Shown here: one piece after another, positions 44,801 to 56,797 of the stretch
Position numbering within the stretch: position 1 is the first letter of the stretch
Layout of the letters: each line of letters starts with the position of its first letter
Assembly (NCBI RefSeq): GCF_019578655.1
Contig: NC_063259.1
Span: 12,366,489-12,430,488, forward strand
Direction of reading: 5' to 3'
DNA from: Ricinus communis
Lineage: Eukaryota; Streptophyta; Magnoliopsida; Malpighiales; Euphorbiaceae
DNA: 64,000 nt
Program-made: the position numbers and the translations under genes
Notes under the pieces: generated by a model
What the model was told of the DNA's origin: nothing
The model's database searches: none
Seen by the model: the letters and a program-made list of their open reading frames with translations, nothing else

Positions 44801-46168
44801 TTAAGTACTCATAATAGCACATGCCAAATAGTTTACAATGTCAGCATACCATGCCTCATGATTTATCACAAATAATTGTTCATCAGGGAAAGTCTCATTA
44901 ATTACTCTTTTAGAACTAAGGTTATTAAAATCGGAAATCAACCTCGAAAGGTGATCCGCGACTACATTTTCACTTCCTTTTTTATCTTTTATCTCGATAT
45001 TAAATTCTTGCAATAAGAGCACCCACCTAATAAGCCACGGTTTAGCATTAGGCTTAGTTAAAAGATATCTCAAAGCTGCAAGATTTGAATGAATAATAAC
45101 TTTAGATCCCACCAAGCAAGATCTGAATTTGTGTAGTGAAAATAAAACAACTAGAAACTTTTTTTCAGTTGTCGAATAGTTCATTTGGATATCATCAAGA
45201 GTTTTGCTAGCAGAATATATTACATGTAAAGCTTTATCAACTCTTTGGCTTAGAAATGCTCCTATAGCATAATTAGATGCATCACATATTATTTTCAAAG
45301 CGAAGAAACCAATCAGGTACCATAATAACAGGTGCACTAGTCAATCTTTCTTTCAAGGTGTTAAAAGTAGAAAGGCATGCATCATCAAAAACAAAGTTAA
45401 CATCTTTATCCAGCAATTTAGTTAAAGGACGAGCAATTTTAATAAAATGCCTATAAAATCCTACATGGCCAAGAAAACTTCTAATGCCTTTTACTGAAGT
45501 ATGAGGGGGCAATTTGGCAATTAAATTGATTTTTGCCTTTTTGACTTCAATACCTTTACTAGAAACATGTCCTAGCAGAATACCATATTTAACCATGAAA
45601 TGACTCTTTTCCCAACTTAATGTTAAGTTACACTCAATGCATCTCTTGAGAACACGAGTCAGATTACTTAGACATGCATCAAATGAGGAGCTAAAAACTG
45701 AAAAATCATCCATAAATACCTCGATGCAGTCTTCTAACATATCTGAAAAAATAGAAAGCATACATCTTTGGAATGTTGTTGGAACGTTGGAAAGTCCAAA
45801 AGGCATCCTCCTAAACGCAAAAGTTCCAAAGGGACATGTAAAAGTTGTCTTTTCTTGACCTTCAGGTGCAATGGATACTTGATAATATCTTGAAAGTCCA
45901 TCAAGAAAATAATAAAATTCATGTCCTGGTAAACGCTCTAATATTTGATCAATAAAAGGAAGAGAAAAATGATCCTTCTTTGTTGCAGCGTTTAACTTTC
46001 TATAATCAATACACATTCTCCACCCTGTAGTCATTCTTATGGGGACTAATTCCCCTTTTTCATTCTTAATAACTATTGTGTCTAACTTTTTAGGTACTAC
46101 ATGAACAGGGTTACCCAATTACTATTAGTTATAGGGTATATAATACCCTCATCCAATAATTTTTGAAC
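44801..46168 (-). pseudogene. Athila-like reverse transcriptase and RNase H
   Basis: The frame 46118-45282 is reverse transcriptase: VCIDYRKLN-type block (here MCIDYRKLNAATKKDHF), TTFTCPFGTFAFRRMPFGL, and the catalytic box FMDDFSVF, with both Asp present. It passes through a frame change near 45300 into 45337-44801, the RNase H region: [17 protein letters not shown], then [20 protein letters not shown] and the end [10 protein letters not shown]. Conserved DGYSGYNQI is DGLSRYYQV here. Breaks at 46110-46168 and 45300 separate it from the upstream linker and within itself. It is the best preserved pol of the window. Confidence 0.85.
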
Positions 46169-46490
46169 TTAATTTTTTACAACCCCTTTCATGTTGGGAT
46201 TAAGTCGTCTTTGTGTATCTCTAACCGCTTTAGCAGTGTTTTCTAAAATAATTTTATGCATACACATTGTTGGACTAATCACCTTAATGTCAGAAATTTC
46301 CCACATAATAGCCATTTTAAGCCTTCTTAATTCTCTAATAATTGCCTCTTCCTCTAAAGGAGAAAGATCATAAGCTATGATTACTAGGTATGTATTCCCT
46401 TTTCCTAAGAAGACATATTTGAGCGTGTTAGACAACTCCTTAAGCTCAACTTTTAGGCGGTTCATTAATAATTTCTAATTCAATTCCAAA
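46169..46490 (-). pseudogene. Athila-like pol linker before RT, truncated start
   Basis: The frame 46465-46169 holds KVELKELSNTLKYVFLG and then RRLKMAIMWEISDIKVISP and QRRLNPNMKGVVKN, the segment that precedes reverse transcriptase in Athila polyproteins. The rest of gag and protease is absent; the sequence changes to a gypsy LTR fragment near 46495. Confidence 0.75.
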
Positions 46491-46495
46491 GGATG

Positions 46496-47305
46496 AATCT
46501 AAATTGTGTAAATTGAGGCTGTGATTAATTAAATTAAAATGTGAGAAAAATATTTTTTTTGTTGGATCGTGAAATAATATTATTTGCCGGACTGTTAATT
46601 ATTGTTTTGTGATATGGTTTGTATTGCAAAGTCGGAAAAAATAATGCAGTTTTGGTTGCCCGACTTCCATTAAATAAATTATGGAATATTTGAAGTGTTT
46701 TTAGCAAGTTATGGACCTGTTATACGGGGGTAAAATGTTCATATTTTAGGGAAAGTTCTGCCGAATTTTCGATAGAATTTTCTTAGTTAGGATCGGTCGA
46801 AATTTCTTAGGTAGTCTAATATAAGAGTCTATGTCTAGAAAAAAATTATGAATATTTTATTAATTCAATTATTTTCATAAATAGATGATCCGTCAGTCCA
46901 GCCAGGTCCACCTGAGACATAGGAGTAGACAACAAAACTCAGCAGAACTGTGAGTTAGAATCATATATTCTACCGCCTGTGTCATATTTGCATTAAATGA
47001 GATTCTTAATGAATAATTATTATGTTATTTTATTGGTATAAGTATCATTAAATTTATTATTATTATTATTATTATTATTTTCATTATTATTAATATTGAC
47101 ATTATTGATGTTATTATTATTATTCTTATTATTATTACCATTTATGTCGTTACATCTATTATCGTCTCAATTAATATTATTATTGATATTATCGTTAGTA
47201 TTGATGTTGTTTAAATATTATTAATTTTATAAAATTGCATTACTTCACTATACTGCTATTATTACCACGATTGTTGAGTATCATGTTGCATATAATATTA
47301 CTGAC
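46496..47305 (+). repeat. 5' LTR of the chromodomain gypsy element, first part (truncated)
   Basis: This aligns with 57925-58646 of the 3' LTR (shared words TGTGTAAATTGAGGCT, GGATCGTGAAATAATATTAT). The first 1.1 kb of the LTR is missing because of the junction near 46495. The LTR is interrupted at 47305 by an insertion and resumes at 50946. A TTA/ATT triplet microsatellite lies at 47052-47150. Confidence 0.8.
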
Positions 47306-50300
47306 TGTAATATCCAGAATTTTTATATTTAATAATAATTATATTAATAATGAGTTTTTATTTAAATTAATTTTATTTTATCTTTATTTGGTCTAGTGGA
47401 ATGATTTAAATGCAAAGTTTGAATTTTAGTATTAGATGAATAAATGAGTTATTTTTCTATACCCAATTAGTTTGAAATTTTTAAAATTAATCAAGTAAAT
47501 TATTTGGAGGGTAAATTATAGTTTTGGTTATTCTAATTTTTCCCAATGTATATGTAATATATACAAATAAAATTATATATTGGAAGTTTATTTTGGAATA
47601 AGGATTAAAAGAATAATTTTATTTTTTATGGGGTTTTAATGGAAATTTGTGAGTTTAGTATTTTCGTAAATATTTATGTCAGCCAGGGGTATTTATGTAA
47701 TTATGTATTTTCAATAATTCTAATTTGACCCAAATTAATTAGTTAAGGGCTTAATTGAAAGGATAAAAGAAAGTTTAGGGGTTAAATTAGAGTTCTGCTG
47801 GATGAAATTGTAAGTAATTAAGAAGGTTAAGGGACCAAATGGTAATAAGGAAAAGTTTGGGGGTCTAATGTCGATATGGAGAAGAAGAAAAGAAAAGAAG
47901 GATCGGGGAGAGAGAAAGAAGAATCGGGGAAGAAGGGAGAGAGAGAGAAAGAGGGCGTCGCGCGTGAAGAAGAAGGAGGACTGACGGGCGCTGATGCTTG
48001 GCGTCAAGTAGCGTGAGGTAGTAGAATCGCAAAGAGAGAGAGGTAGCGGCTTCCGAGCATCGTTCCGGCCGTTTCCGATGGCCTTTCCAGCCGATCTCGG
48101 TGGCAATCGGCTCCCCTTGGAGAGAGCTTCCTTTTGGCGGTGGCGGCGTCAGTTTTGGTGGCCGGAGGAGGGAGTTCCGGCGAAGTGGTGGTAGCCACCT
48201 TTTCCAGCTTTTCCGGTGAGCTCTGGTGGAGCTATGGACGATCGAAGGACGTATCCCGACTCTCCTTAGCTCAAGCTTCGCGATGGCACCGGTTTCGTGG
48301 CGATCGGACTTCATTTGCGAATTGACGGCCGAGATCGTCCGTAAATATCTTTGGATGATCGGGGTTCAGATCCAAAAATCAGAAGCGGGGATCGTCATCA
48401 GCGCGTCATTTCGAGTCCGATGGTGTGTTCGGATCGTCGATCGGACTCCGGCGGCTGGAGGCGAGTCGACTGAGCGATCAAGCGTCTCGTTAATTTTCTC
48501 TGGCCCGTTAATTTTGAAATTCTTTGATGTAATTTATGCTTATTGATATGTGTTGAGTATTAGATAATATTTGTGAGTCAAAAATAATTGTATGCCGGTT
48601 TGCTTGCCCTTGTGTTTTGTGCTGTGTAGCGGAGTCGGGAAATTAGTGAAGTCTTGAGGACCCGACTCCCGTTGTCTGGATTGTTGGATATTTGCAGTGT
48701 CTTTCTGGCAGGTTCTGGACCCGTTTTACGGGGGGTAAATGTCCGTAAATTAGGGGAGGTTCTGCCGAATTTCCAGCAGATTCCTCGAGTTTAATTTAAT
48801 TTTAGGCAGTCTACTCTAGGGTCTAAGTTTAAGAAAAATCTACGAATGTCTATTAATTGTATATCTTTTGTTACTAAATAATTCAGCCTTCCCGCCAGCT
48901 CCACCCAAGGCGTAGGAGCAGACTGCGGAATGCGTTAGATCTGTAAGTTAAAGTCACATAATCTCTATACTATTGCCAGACCTAATTTGATATGCTATCT
49001 TGAAATTCATATTTAATATGATTATTAGTATCGCAATATAAATAATTTCATTTAATTATTATTTACTGAGATAAATTTCAATATTGTTACTAGTAATATT
49101 ATATCGCTATTTTGATAGTTAATGTTATATTCACACAATTGTTATTATTATTTTTCCACATATCGCACGTTGTTTCCTCGAAATCCTGATTCTTTATTTT
49201 GATATGTGTTTAATAATTTTGCTAGACCATGATTATTATTATATTTGTTGAATGTGATTTGGGATGAGGCTTTAGTAGAACATGCCACCTGGTGGGTTGC
49301 ATCAGGACCGCGTGCGCACCGGTAATGATCAAAGACAGGTAATAAGGTTATTATGGATTTGTTTGCCCTGATCGAGCATTGCTCTATGGGCTGAGTTCAG
49401 TTGATTGCCGGAGTTAAGGTCCCTGATCGAGCAATGCTCTCTGGGCGCTGGCTTAGTTGGGATTCAAGTGTTCAGGTCGGAGTTAAGGTCCCTGATCGAG
49501 CAACGCTCTCTAGGCATCGGCTTAGTTGGAATTCAAGTGTTCAGGCTGGAGGTAAGGACCCTGATCGAGCTTGCTCTCTGGGCGCCAGACCTGTTGGATT
49601 AAGAGAGCCGAAAGACTACTAGAATTTGGGGTTAGGGTTCTACTGAGCCACTCGTCCCGTAAAAGTAAAAATATATTTTTTATTTATTTATTACGGTATG
49701 ATTATAATATGAGTTGTATTTTCGTGCGCGATTTGATATACTGATTCAAATAATTAATATTTTCTGTGAAAAATGCAATAGTCTCTAGATTACAACTCAC
49801 TCTCGAGACTGACAATCTCAATTTATTTATTTTTCAGATGCGTGACTGTTAGTCTTCCCGCGACTCTTATTCAGTAATTCGACTCCTTCATCATCGAGTG
49901 ATGTATTTGATTTGGTATGTAAATTAGTAAATCTTAGATTCTCCGCAGTAGTAATAGTAGATGTATCAGTTATAAATTTTCTGAGTTTCGGGTCTCGCCT
50001 AGTTCTTCTAACAAGCCGATTTAATTGTGTAAAATTTAATGTTATTGTAAATTATGGCGTTAATAATAGTAAAAGTTGAGATGAGATTTGTTTGAGTGGT
50101 GAGTGTCAGGCTTACTACGAAACTCGGTGGCCTTACGCCTACCCATTCCCTAGTGCCGGTCACGGGCCCACGGATGGGGTCGTGATAAAGTTTTTAGCAT
50201 TGCTCTCTAGGCTGAGTTCAGTTGATTGCTAGAGTTAAGGTCCCTGATCGAGCAACGCTCTCTAGGCGCCGACTTAGTTGGAATTCAAGTGTTCAGGCTG

Positions 50301-50945
50301 GAGGTAAGGACCCTGATCGAGCTTGCTCTCTGGGCGCCAGACCTGTTGGATTAAGAGAGCCGAAAGGCTACTAGAATTTGGGGTTAGGGTTCTAGTGAGC
50401 CACTCGTCCCGTAAAAGTAAAAATATATTATTTATTTATTTATTTATTTATTACGATATGATTATAATATGAGTTGTATTTTCGTGCATGGTTTGATATA
50501 CTGATTCGAATAATTAATATTTTCTGTGAAGAATGCAATAGTCTCTAGATTATTTGATTTTAACTCACTCTAGACCGGTCTCAATTTTTTTTCGGATGTG
50601 TATTTGTTAGTCTTCCCGCGACTCTTATTCAGTAACCCGACTCCTTCATCATCGGGTGATCTATTTGATTTGGTATGTAAATTAGTAAATCTTAGATTCT
50701 CTGCAGTAGTAATAGTAGATGTATTAATTGTAAATTTTTTGAGTTTCGGGTCTCGCCTAGTTCTTCTGGCAGACCGATTTAATTGTGTAAAATTTAATGT
50801 TATTGTAAATTATGGCGTTAATAATAGTAAAAGTTGAGATGAGATTTGTTTGAGTGGTGAGTGTGAGGCTTACTGCGGGACTCGGTGGCCTTACACCTAC
50901 CCATTCTCTAGTGCCGGTCACGGGCCCACGGATGGGGTCGTGATA
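47306..50945 (+). mobile_element. Deleted gypsy element: complete LTR plus 3' LTR stump (LTR C)
   Basis: The insertion is flanked by the perfect 5-base duplication CTGAC at 47301-47305 and 50946-50950. It holds one full LTR, 47306-50187, of the same family as LTRs A and B (starts TGTAATATCC, ends GTCGTGATA). Eight bases AAGTTTTT follow, like the start of the primer-binding region AAGTTGGTATC at 51822. Then comes a second, 5'-truncated LTR copy, 50196-50945, which repeats 49375-50187. One deletion between the first LTR edge and the middle of the second LTR explains this. ORFs at 47735-48546, 49401-49622 and 50598 lie in LTR sequence. Confidence 0.85.
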
Positions 50946-51821
50946 CTGACGTTAATGTTTTGTGGCTCGGGATGAGGCAATAGTAGAACATGCCAACTGA
51001 TGGGTTACATTAGGACCGCGTGCACACCAGTGAAAATCAGAGTAAGGTAATAGAGAAATATTCAGTGGTATGGCCTGGTCGAGCACAGCTCTCTAGGCCT
51101 ATGGGAGTCTGATTTGTCGGAGGAAGGTCCATGGTCGAGCGTTGCTCTCTAGGCGCGACTATATTGGTATTTAAGTGACTAGATTAGACTTAAGGACCTT
51201 AGTCGAGCTTTGCTCTCTGAGCACCAGTCTTATTGGATTAAAAGAGTCGAAAGGCTTCTAGAATTAGAGATTTAGGGTTCTACTAAAGTACTCATCTTGT
51301 GTGTGTTAAAATTGCATGTCCTTTTAAAATTACGATATGAGATGCATTTGATATTTTGTAATATTCTAAACTATAAAATATTATTTTATATTTACGGTTG
51401 CTTTAATTCAGAGTATATGATTTTAACTCTCTCGAGACTGATAATCTCAATTTTAATTTTTTAGGTGACAGTTAGGTTCTCCACCAACTTTATCTTGGCA
51501 GCCCGACTTCCTTTCCCCTTCTAGCTTATTATAATTAAATTCTAACTTCTGTATTTTGAATTATTTGAAAATCTAGACTCTCCGCAGTAGTAGACTTGGA
51601 ACTTTACATTTTATCTTGGTCTGTTAAAAAATATGGTAAATTTATTAAGTAATCTTGCTGATGGGTTATGTGAATGAGTTGTTGGAATATTTGAGTAATA
51701 TATGAATATATAAGTGTGTTTACTTAAGTTGTTGATTAGTTAGGCTTGCTACGGGATTTTTTGGCCTTAAGCTTACCTATTCTCTAGAACCAGTTACGGG
51801 CCTACGGATCAGATCGTGATA
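50946..51821 (+). repeat. 5' LTR of the chromodomain gypsy element, second part
   Basis: Continues the LTR after the insertion (matching 58647-59308 and 60287-60522) and ends GATCGTGATA just before the primer-binding site. It carries three CGAGC...GCTCTC hairpin modules at 51080-51220. Confidence 0.85.
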
Positions 51822-51824
51822 AAG

Positions 51825-51837
51825 TTGGTATCAAAGC
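51825..51837 (+). promoter_or_regulatory. Primer-binding site (tRNA-Met type)
   Basis: TTGGTATCAAAGC stands three bases after the LTR; the usual plant form is TGGTATCAGAGC. Confidence 0.8.
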
Positions 51838-51989
51838 GTAGGTTTAGATTTTCGTCGACCTAGCTTAGCTTCCTTAACTACTACAAAGTTAGGGTCGAAT
51901 CTATCCTTGCATGTTTCATTGATTCTAGTATCTGCGCTACATGTTAGAGAGCTTGTTATCATTTTGATATCTTGTTATTTATTTTCAAT

Positions 51990-53350
51990 TTTTACCATAC
52001 TAAGGACTCGAGCAGCTGTAGTAGCAGTAGCGGCCCAAGAGGCCCAAGGTAAGGTTTCCACGTAGTCGGCTCCACCAGTACTAGCCCGTGATACTAGAAA
52101 GTGAGGTAGGCCTCGAGCTACAGCCCAGCCAAATTAGGGCGAAGCTCAGGAGGCACCTAGTGCTGGTGGAGTCTGAATTAAAGCATTCGTAGCCGGCATG
52201 ACTGAGATGCAGAGAGCTTTAGAGTAGTTATTGGTTTTTCAGCAGCAGCATGCTGCTCAAGGTTTAGTGAGCTGCAGTAGTAGGTCCGATATCGGGAATC
52301 CAGACAAGGTCCCCAGTCTGAGTATACTAAGCTGAGAATATGGTATTTGATAGGGTATTATAGGACCCTTTGGACTTTCTAGACGAGGTTGAGAAGAGGG
52401 CATCAAATTTGTGCTATTCAGATAAGAGGACCATCAAGATGGCATATTTTTCTCTGAAGGGGATTGCATCTTAGTGGTTTAGGGATTATACTCAACCCTT
52501 TTTGGATGGTATGACATGGAGATAGTTCAGGGATAGGTTCAAAGAGTACTTCATTCCTTTCAGTGTGAGGCAGGAGTATAAAGAGAGGTTAGAAAGGCTA
52601 GTTAAGGGACTTGTCAATGGTAGAATACACTAGGCAGTTTGTGCAGCTAAGTAAGTATGCACCCTATGTTGTGAGGATAGAGGAGCAGAAGAATAGTAAG
52701 TACATTTTAAGACTTAGTCTAGAGTTTGTCTCCTTAGTTCAGTCTAGGAGGAGCAGCTTCCTAAAGGTGACTGATATGGCCAGATAGATGGAGGTGACCT
52801 TGTGGGGGTTTGGCTAGGGGGCTGATGAAGGCAAGAAAAAGAAGACTAAGACTGAGGGTCAGAGTAGCGTGCAACCAGCAGTGCCATTTTATGATAGTGG
52901 AGGATACTCTAGGGTTCCAACCAGCAGCCCGGGTTGAGAGGGTATCGTACTCACAAGAAGGGTATGCACAATCGGAAGAGTAGCCAAGAATTCAAGCCAG
53001 GGCAGGGCTTCACTGGCAGTGGGTAGAGTTTTGGTTACAGCAGTTCTAGTTTTGGAGCTAGCACTTATCAAATGTACGACATGTCACATCAAGGGTCGTG
53101 CCTAGTTTCTAGCAGAGCCTGTTTCAGGTGTGGCGAAATGGGTCATATGGCTCTAGCATGTCCTTGATATTTCAGTCAGCCAGCTTTCTCTCAAGGCTCG
53201 TCTACTAGCATGGCCTGACCAACTTTTGCTATAGCTCTTAGTTATTCTCAGGGTGGATCTTAGTTTGTCGGCTAGTAGGGTCATAGTTTTGGAGGCCGAT
53301 CGGGGGCAGAGTTCTGAGTCTGGCTCCGGCCTCTCTGCAGTCAGGCCATA
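51990..53350 (+). pseudogene. Chromovirus gag remnant with zinc knuckle
   Basis: Readable parts are YTRQFVQLSKYAPYVV near 52625 and a Ser-rich tail near 53000. A zinc knuckle CFRCGEMGHMALAC (C-x2-C-x4-H-x4-C) is at 53120-53161. Stops are frequent (for example near 52130, 52230, 52480, 52790), so the gene is dead. Confidence 0.75.
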
Positions 53351-53796
53351 GGCAGGCAAGAGTGTTCATTCTCACCCATGAGGATGCACGAGCCTCTAAT
53401 GCGGTGATGTCAGGTATTATTCCAGCTTGCTATTATGAGGCTAGAGTTTTGTTAGACCCTAGGGCTACCCATTCCTTTGTGTCGCATAGTTTTGCTTTAA
53501 GGTTGGGTGTTCAACCGGTTAGACTTCAAGTTCCTATGTCGGTTACTATGCTATTAAATGACGCCTTAGAGACTGATGTTGTGTTTCAGTCATGTCCGGT
53601 ATCAGTTGAGGGTTGGGACTCAATTGCCAATTTTAATCCTGTTGGACGTAATGAATTTCGATGTAATTTTGGGAATGAATAGGTTGGCTATGTATTATGT
53701 TGTGTTAGTCTGTTTGGAAAAGTAGGTGACCTTTCGAATTTTGGGAGACTCAAAATTTATTTCAAGGGTGAGCAAATACCTACACCATCAAATCTC
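53351..53796 (+). pseudogene. Chromovirus protease remnant
   Basis: The frame 53362-53682 contains EARVLLDPRATHSFVSHSFA. The family active site reads LDxGATHSF; here the Gly is Arg, so activity is doubtful. The frame ends early at 53682, before the protease should end. Confidence 0.75.
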
Positions 53797-55230
53797 ATGT
53801 CAGCCATTATGGCTAGACGGATGCTTCGTCATAAGTGTCAGGAATATCTGGCCTTAGTCAGGGATACCCTGGCAATAAAAGGCAAAGTTGAGGATGTTCC
53901 TATGGTGTGTGAGTTTCTCGATGTATTTTCAAAAGAGCTACCAGGATTGCCGCCTAATAGAAAGATAGACTTCTTTATCGATGAGGTACTGGTACAACTC
54001 CTATGTTTATGCCACCCGACCGAATGGCACCAGCAAAGTTAAAAGAGTTAAAGGAGTAGTTGCAAGACCTTCTGGATAAGGGTTTTATCAGACCCAGTAC
54101 GTCTCTGTGGGGCGATCCTGTACTATTCATGAAGAATGATGGTACATTGCACCTTAGTATTGACTATCGGTAGATGAGTAAGCCAACAATTTCTAATAAG
54201 TATCTGTTTCCTCATATCAATGATCTATTATATCAACTTCAAGGAGCAGCATGTTTTTCCAAGATTGATTTACGATCGGGGTATCATCAGTTGAAACTTC
54301 GTGAGGAGGACATTCCAAAGACGGCGTTCAGGATGCACTATGGGCATTATCAGTTATTGGTAATATTGTTCGGACTCATTAATGCTCATGCAACCTTCAT
54401 GGATCTGATGAATCAAGTGTACATCGTTCCTGGATTGCTTTGTCATCATATTTATTGATAATATTTTGGTGAACTCCAGAAGCGAAGAGCATTCGTGGCA
54501 TCTGAGGATGGTACTTTAAATATTGAGGGAGCATCAATTGTACGCTAAATTCTTCAAGTGTGAGTTTGATTAGAAAGTGTTTTTTTTAGGTCACGTGGAG
54601 TCTAAAGAGGGTATTCATATGAACTCCAAGAAAGGGGAGGTGGTGACTGATTGGTAGAGACCAATCATGGTGATAGAGATTCGCAGCTTTTTGGGTTTGG
54701 CAGGCTACTACCGCTGATTCGTGCAAGACTTTTCGAGGATAACAGCGCCTTTGGCTAAGCTGACTCAGAAGAACGTCATATTCCAATGGACTAACACGTG
54801 TGAAAGAAGCTTTGAAAGGCTGAAAGACTGTTTAACTTCAGCTCTAGTGTTGACCTTACCCTTTAATTTTGGTGGTTTCACGGTGTTTTATAACACTTCC
54901 AGAGTGGATTTGGGTTGTGTTTTAATGCAGTATGGTAAGTTAGTGGCTTATGCATCCAGGTAATTGAAGAGGCATGAAAAAGATGACCCTACTCATAACT
55001 TGGAGATGGCAAAAGTAATTTTTAACCTTAGGATTTAGAGGCACTATCTCTATGGGCAAACGTGCGAGATATATACGGATTACAAGAGCTTGAAGTATAT
55101 TTTTCAACAAAAGGAGTTGAATCTGAGATAAAGAAGATGGTTGGAGCTTCTGAAAGATTATGATTTTGCATTCTCTATCATCCATGTAAAGCAAATATCG
55201 TGGCAAATGCCTTAAGCAGGAAGTCAACAG
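53797..55230 (+). pseudogene. Chromovirus reverse transcriptase and RNase H remnant
   Basis: RT reads across frames 53797-54042 and 54174-54458: FSKELPGLPPNRKIDFFI, then [20 protein letters not shown]. The catalytic box is FIDNILV near 54457, where the second Asp is Asn. An in-frame stop replaces a residue of the IDYR block near 54173. The RNase H part is in 54721-54963 (FQWTNTCERSFERLK, GGFTVFYNTSRVDLGCVLMQ) and runs with stops to about 55200. The copy is clearly inactive. Confidence 0.8.
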
Positions 55231-56600
55231 GTACTCTTGCTCATATCTATGCAGAGAAGAGACCTCTGACTAAAGAGTTGCACGAATTGTACGATCAAGG
55301 GTTGCAGATAGAGGTATTGGAATCGGGAGCATTGTTGGCGCATTTCAGAGTTAGGTCTATGCTTGTTCATAAAATCAAGTTAGTTCAAATTTAGGACCCA
55401 CAATTAAAGAAAAATTAGGAAGAAGTGCAATAGGGTTGAGCTACTAATTTTGTTATAGATGATGATGGCACTCTCAGGATAGACATTAGATTGTGTGTAC
55501 AAGATGTGAATAATTTCAAGAAAGAGATTTTAGAAGAGGCTCACTATATAGCTTACAGAGTAAACCTAGCTTCTACCAAGATGTATCATGATTTAAAGCG
55601 CAATTGATGGAATAGGATAAAAAGGTTATGGCCGAGTTTGTTTTCAAGTATTTGACATGTCAGCAGGTTAAGTTGGAGTACCAAAAGCTGTCAGGGTTAT
55701 TGCAGCCACTTCTCATACCGGAGTGGAAATGGAAAAGAATTACTATGCATTTTGTATTAGGTTCACCTAAGACTTTGGTTGGTTATGACTCTATTTAGGT
55801 AATTGTGGATCGATTGTCTAAGTAAGTGCACTTCCTTCCCATGAAGACTACTTATTCTATAGTTAAGTATGCAAGGGTTTATCTCGAGAGAATTGTCAAT
55901 ATTCATATGGTTCCTGCTTCTATAGTGCTTGATAGGGGACCGCAATTCACTTTGAGGTTTTGGAGAAAGCTACAAAATGAGCTTAGTACTAGGTTGAACT
56001 CAATTCAAACCTTGGAAGATATGCTTCGGATGTGTGTAATAGACTTCAGTGGTTAGTGGGATTGGTACCTGCCATTGATTGAGTTCACTTATAACAACAG
56101 CTATCATGAGAGCATCGAGATGGCTCCTTACAAGGCATTATACGACAAGAAGTGCAGATCTCCTACGTGTTGGGAAGAAGTTGATAAATGGAAGTTAGCA
56201 GGACCCGAGTTGATTCAGATTAGTTCGAAGAAGATTCCTATTATCCATGAGCGACTAAAGACAGCTTGTAGTAGGCAGAAGAGTTATGCAGATCCGAAGC
56301 GGAAGCACGTGGAGTTCATTATTGGGGAGTATGTATTCCTGAAGGTGTCTCTTATGCGTGGTGTGATGTAGTTTGACAAGAAAGGCAAGTTGGCCTCTCG
56401 TTATATAGGATCCTTTGAGATTATTGATAGGATTATAGAGCTAGCATACAAATTGGACTTACCATTGAATTTCTCACATGTGCATCCGGTATTTCATATA
56501 TCCATGTTAAGGAAGTACATTTTGGATCCTTCACACATATTACAACCTCAATATGTGGAAGTAAGCAAAGGCTTGACTTAAAAGACCAACTAGTTATAAT
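55231..56600 (+). pseudogene. Chromovirus integrase remnant
   Basis: The zinc-binding and core parts are readable with many stops. In the core the first catalytic Asp is lost (MHFVLGSP near 55747 where the family has MDFV), the second is kept (IVLDRGPQFTL near 55921), and the block holding the catalytic Glu is absent: STRLNSIQ runs straight into TLEDMLRMCV near 56000. C-terminal pieces follow in 56075-56371 and 56390-56581 (HPVFHISMLRKYILDPSHIL). Confidence 0.8.
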
Positions 56601-56797
56601 CGTAGATACTCAAGTTCGCCAACTACGCTCTAAGGTTATACCGATGGTTAAGGTGTTGTGGCGGAATCATTCTACAAATGGGTATATCTGGAAAACTGAG
56701 CAGGAGATGAGATATTCCTATCCTCATTTGTTTCAGTCGGAAGGTAGATCTCTATCCTTTCTATATTCAAGAACGAATTTTCTTAAGGAGGGGAGAA
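56601..56797 (+). pseudogene. Chromodomain-like tail and polypurine tract
   Basis: In one frame from about 56625 the sequence reads IPMVKVLWRNHS then KTEQEMRYSYPHLFQSEGR, the C-terminal chromodomain-like tail of Tekay/Del integrases. The frame stays open through the purine tract AAGGAGGGGAGAA (56785-56797) and its stop TAA overlaps the first bases of the 3' LTR. Confidence 0.7.

Larger units (their letters stand above)
37760..46495 (-). mobile_element. Athila-like element with pol, AT-hook ORF and env-like gene
   Basis: Read on the minus strand: pol from 46465 (linker, RT, RNase H, integrase), an ORF with AT-hook motifs 43078-42436, a GC-rich island, the env-like gene 41512-40380, a 3' non-coding part and the 3' LTR. 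Gag, protease and 5' LTR are missing because the element is cut at about 46495, where a fragment of an unrelated gypsy LTR begins. Confidence 0.7.

Noticed and set aside
47052..47150. Triplet (ATT/TTA) repeat as a possible coding or regulatory repeat
   Set aside because: It is an ordinary AT-rich microsatellite inside an LTR, with a diverged counterpart at 58425-58515.
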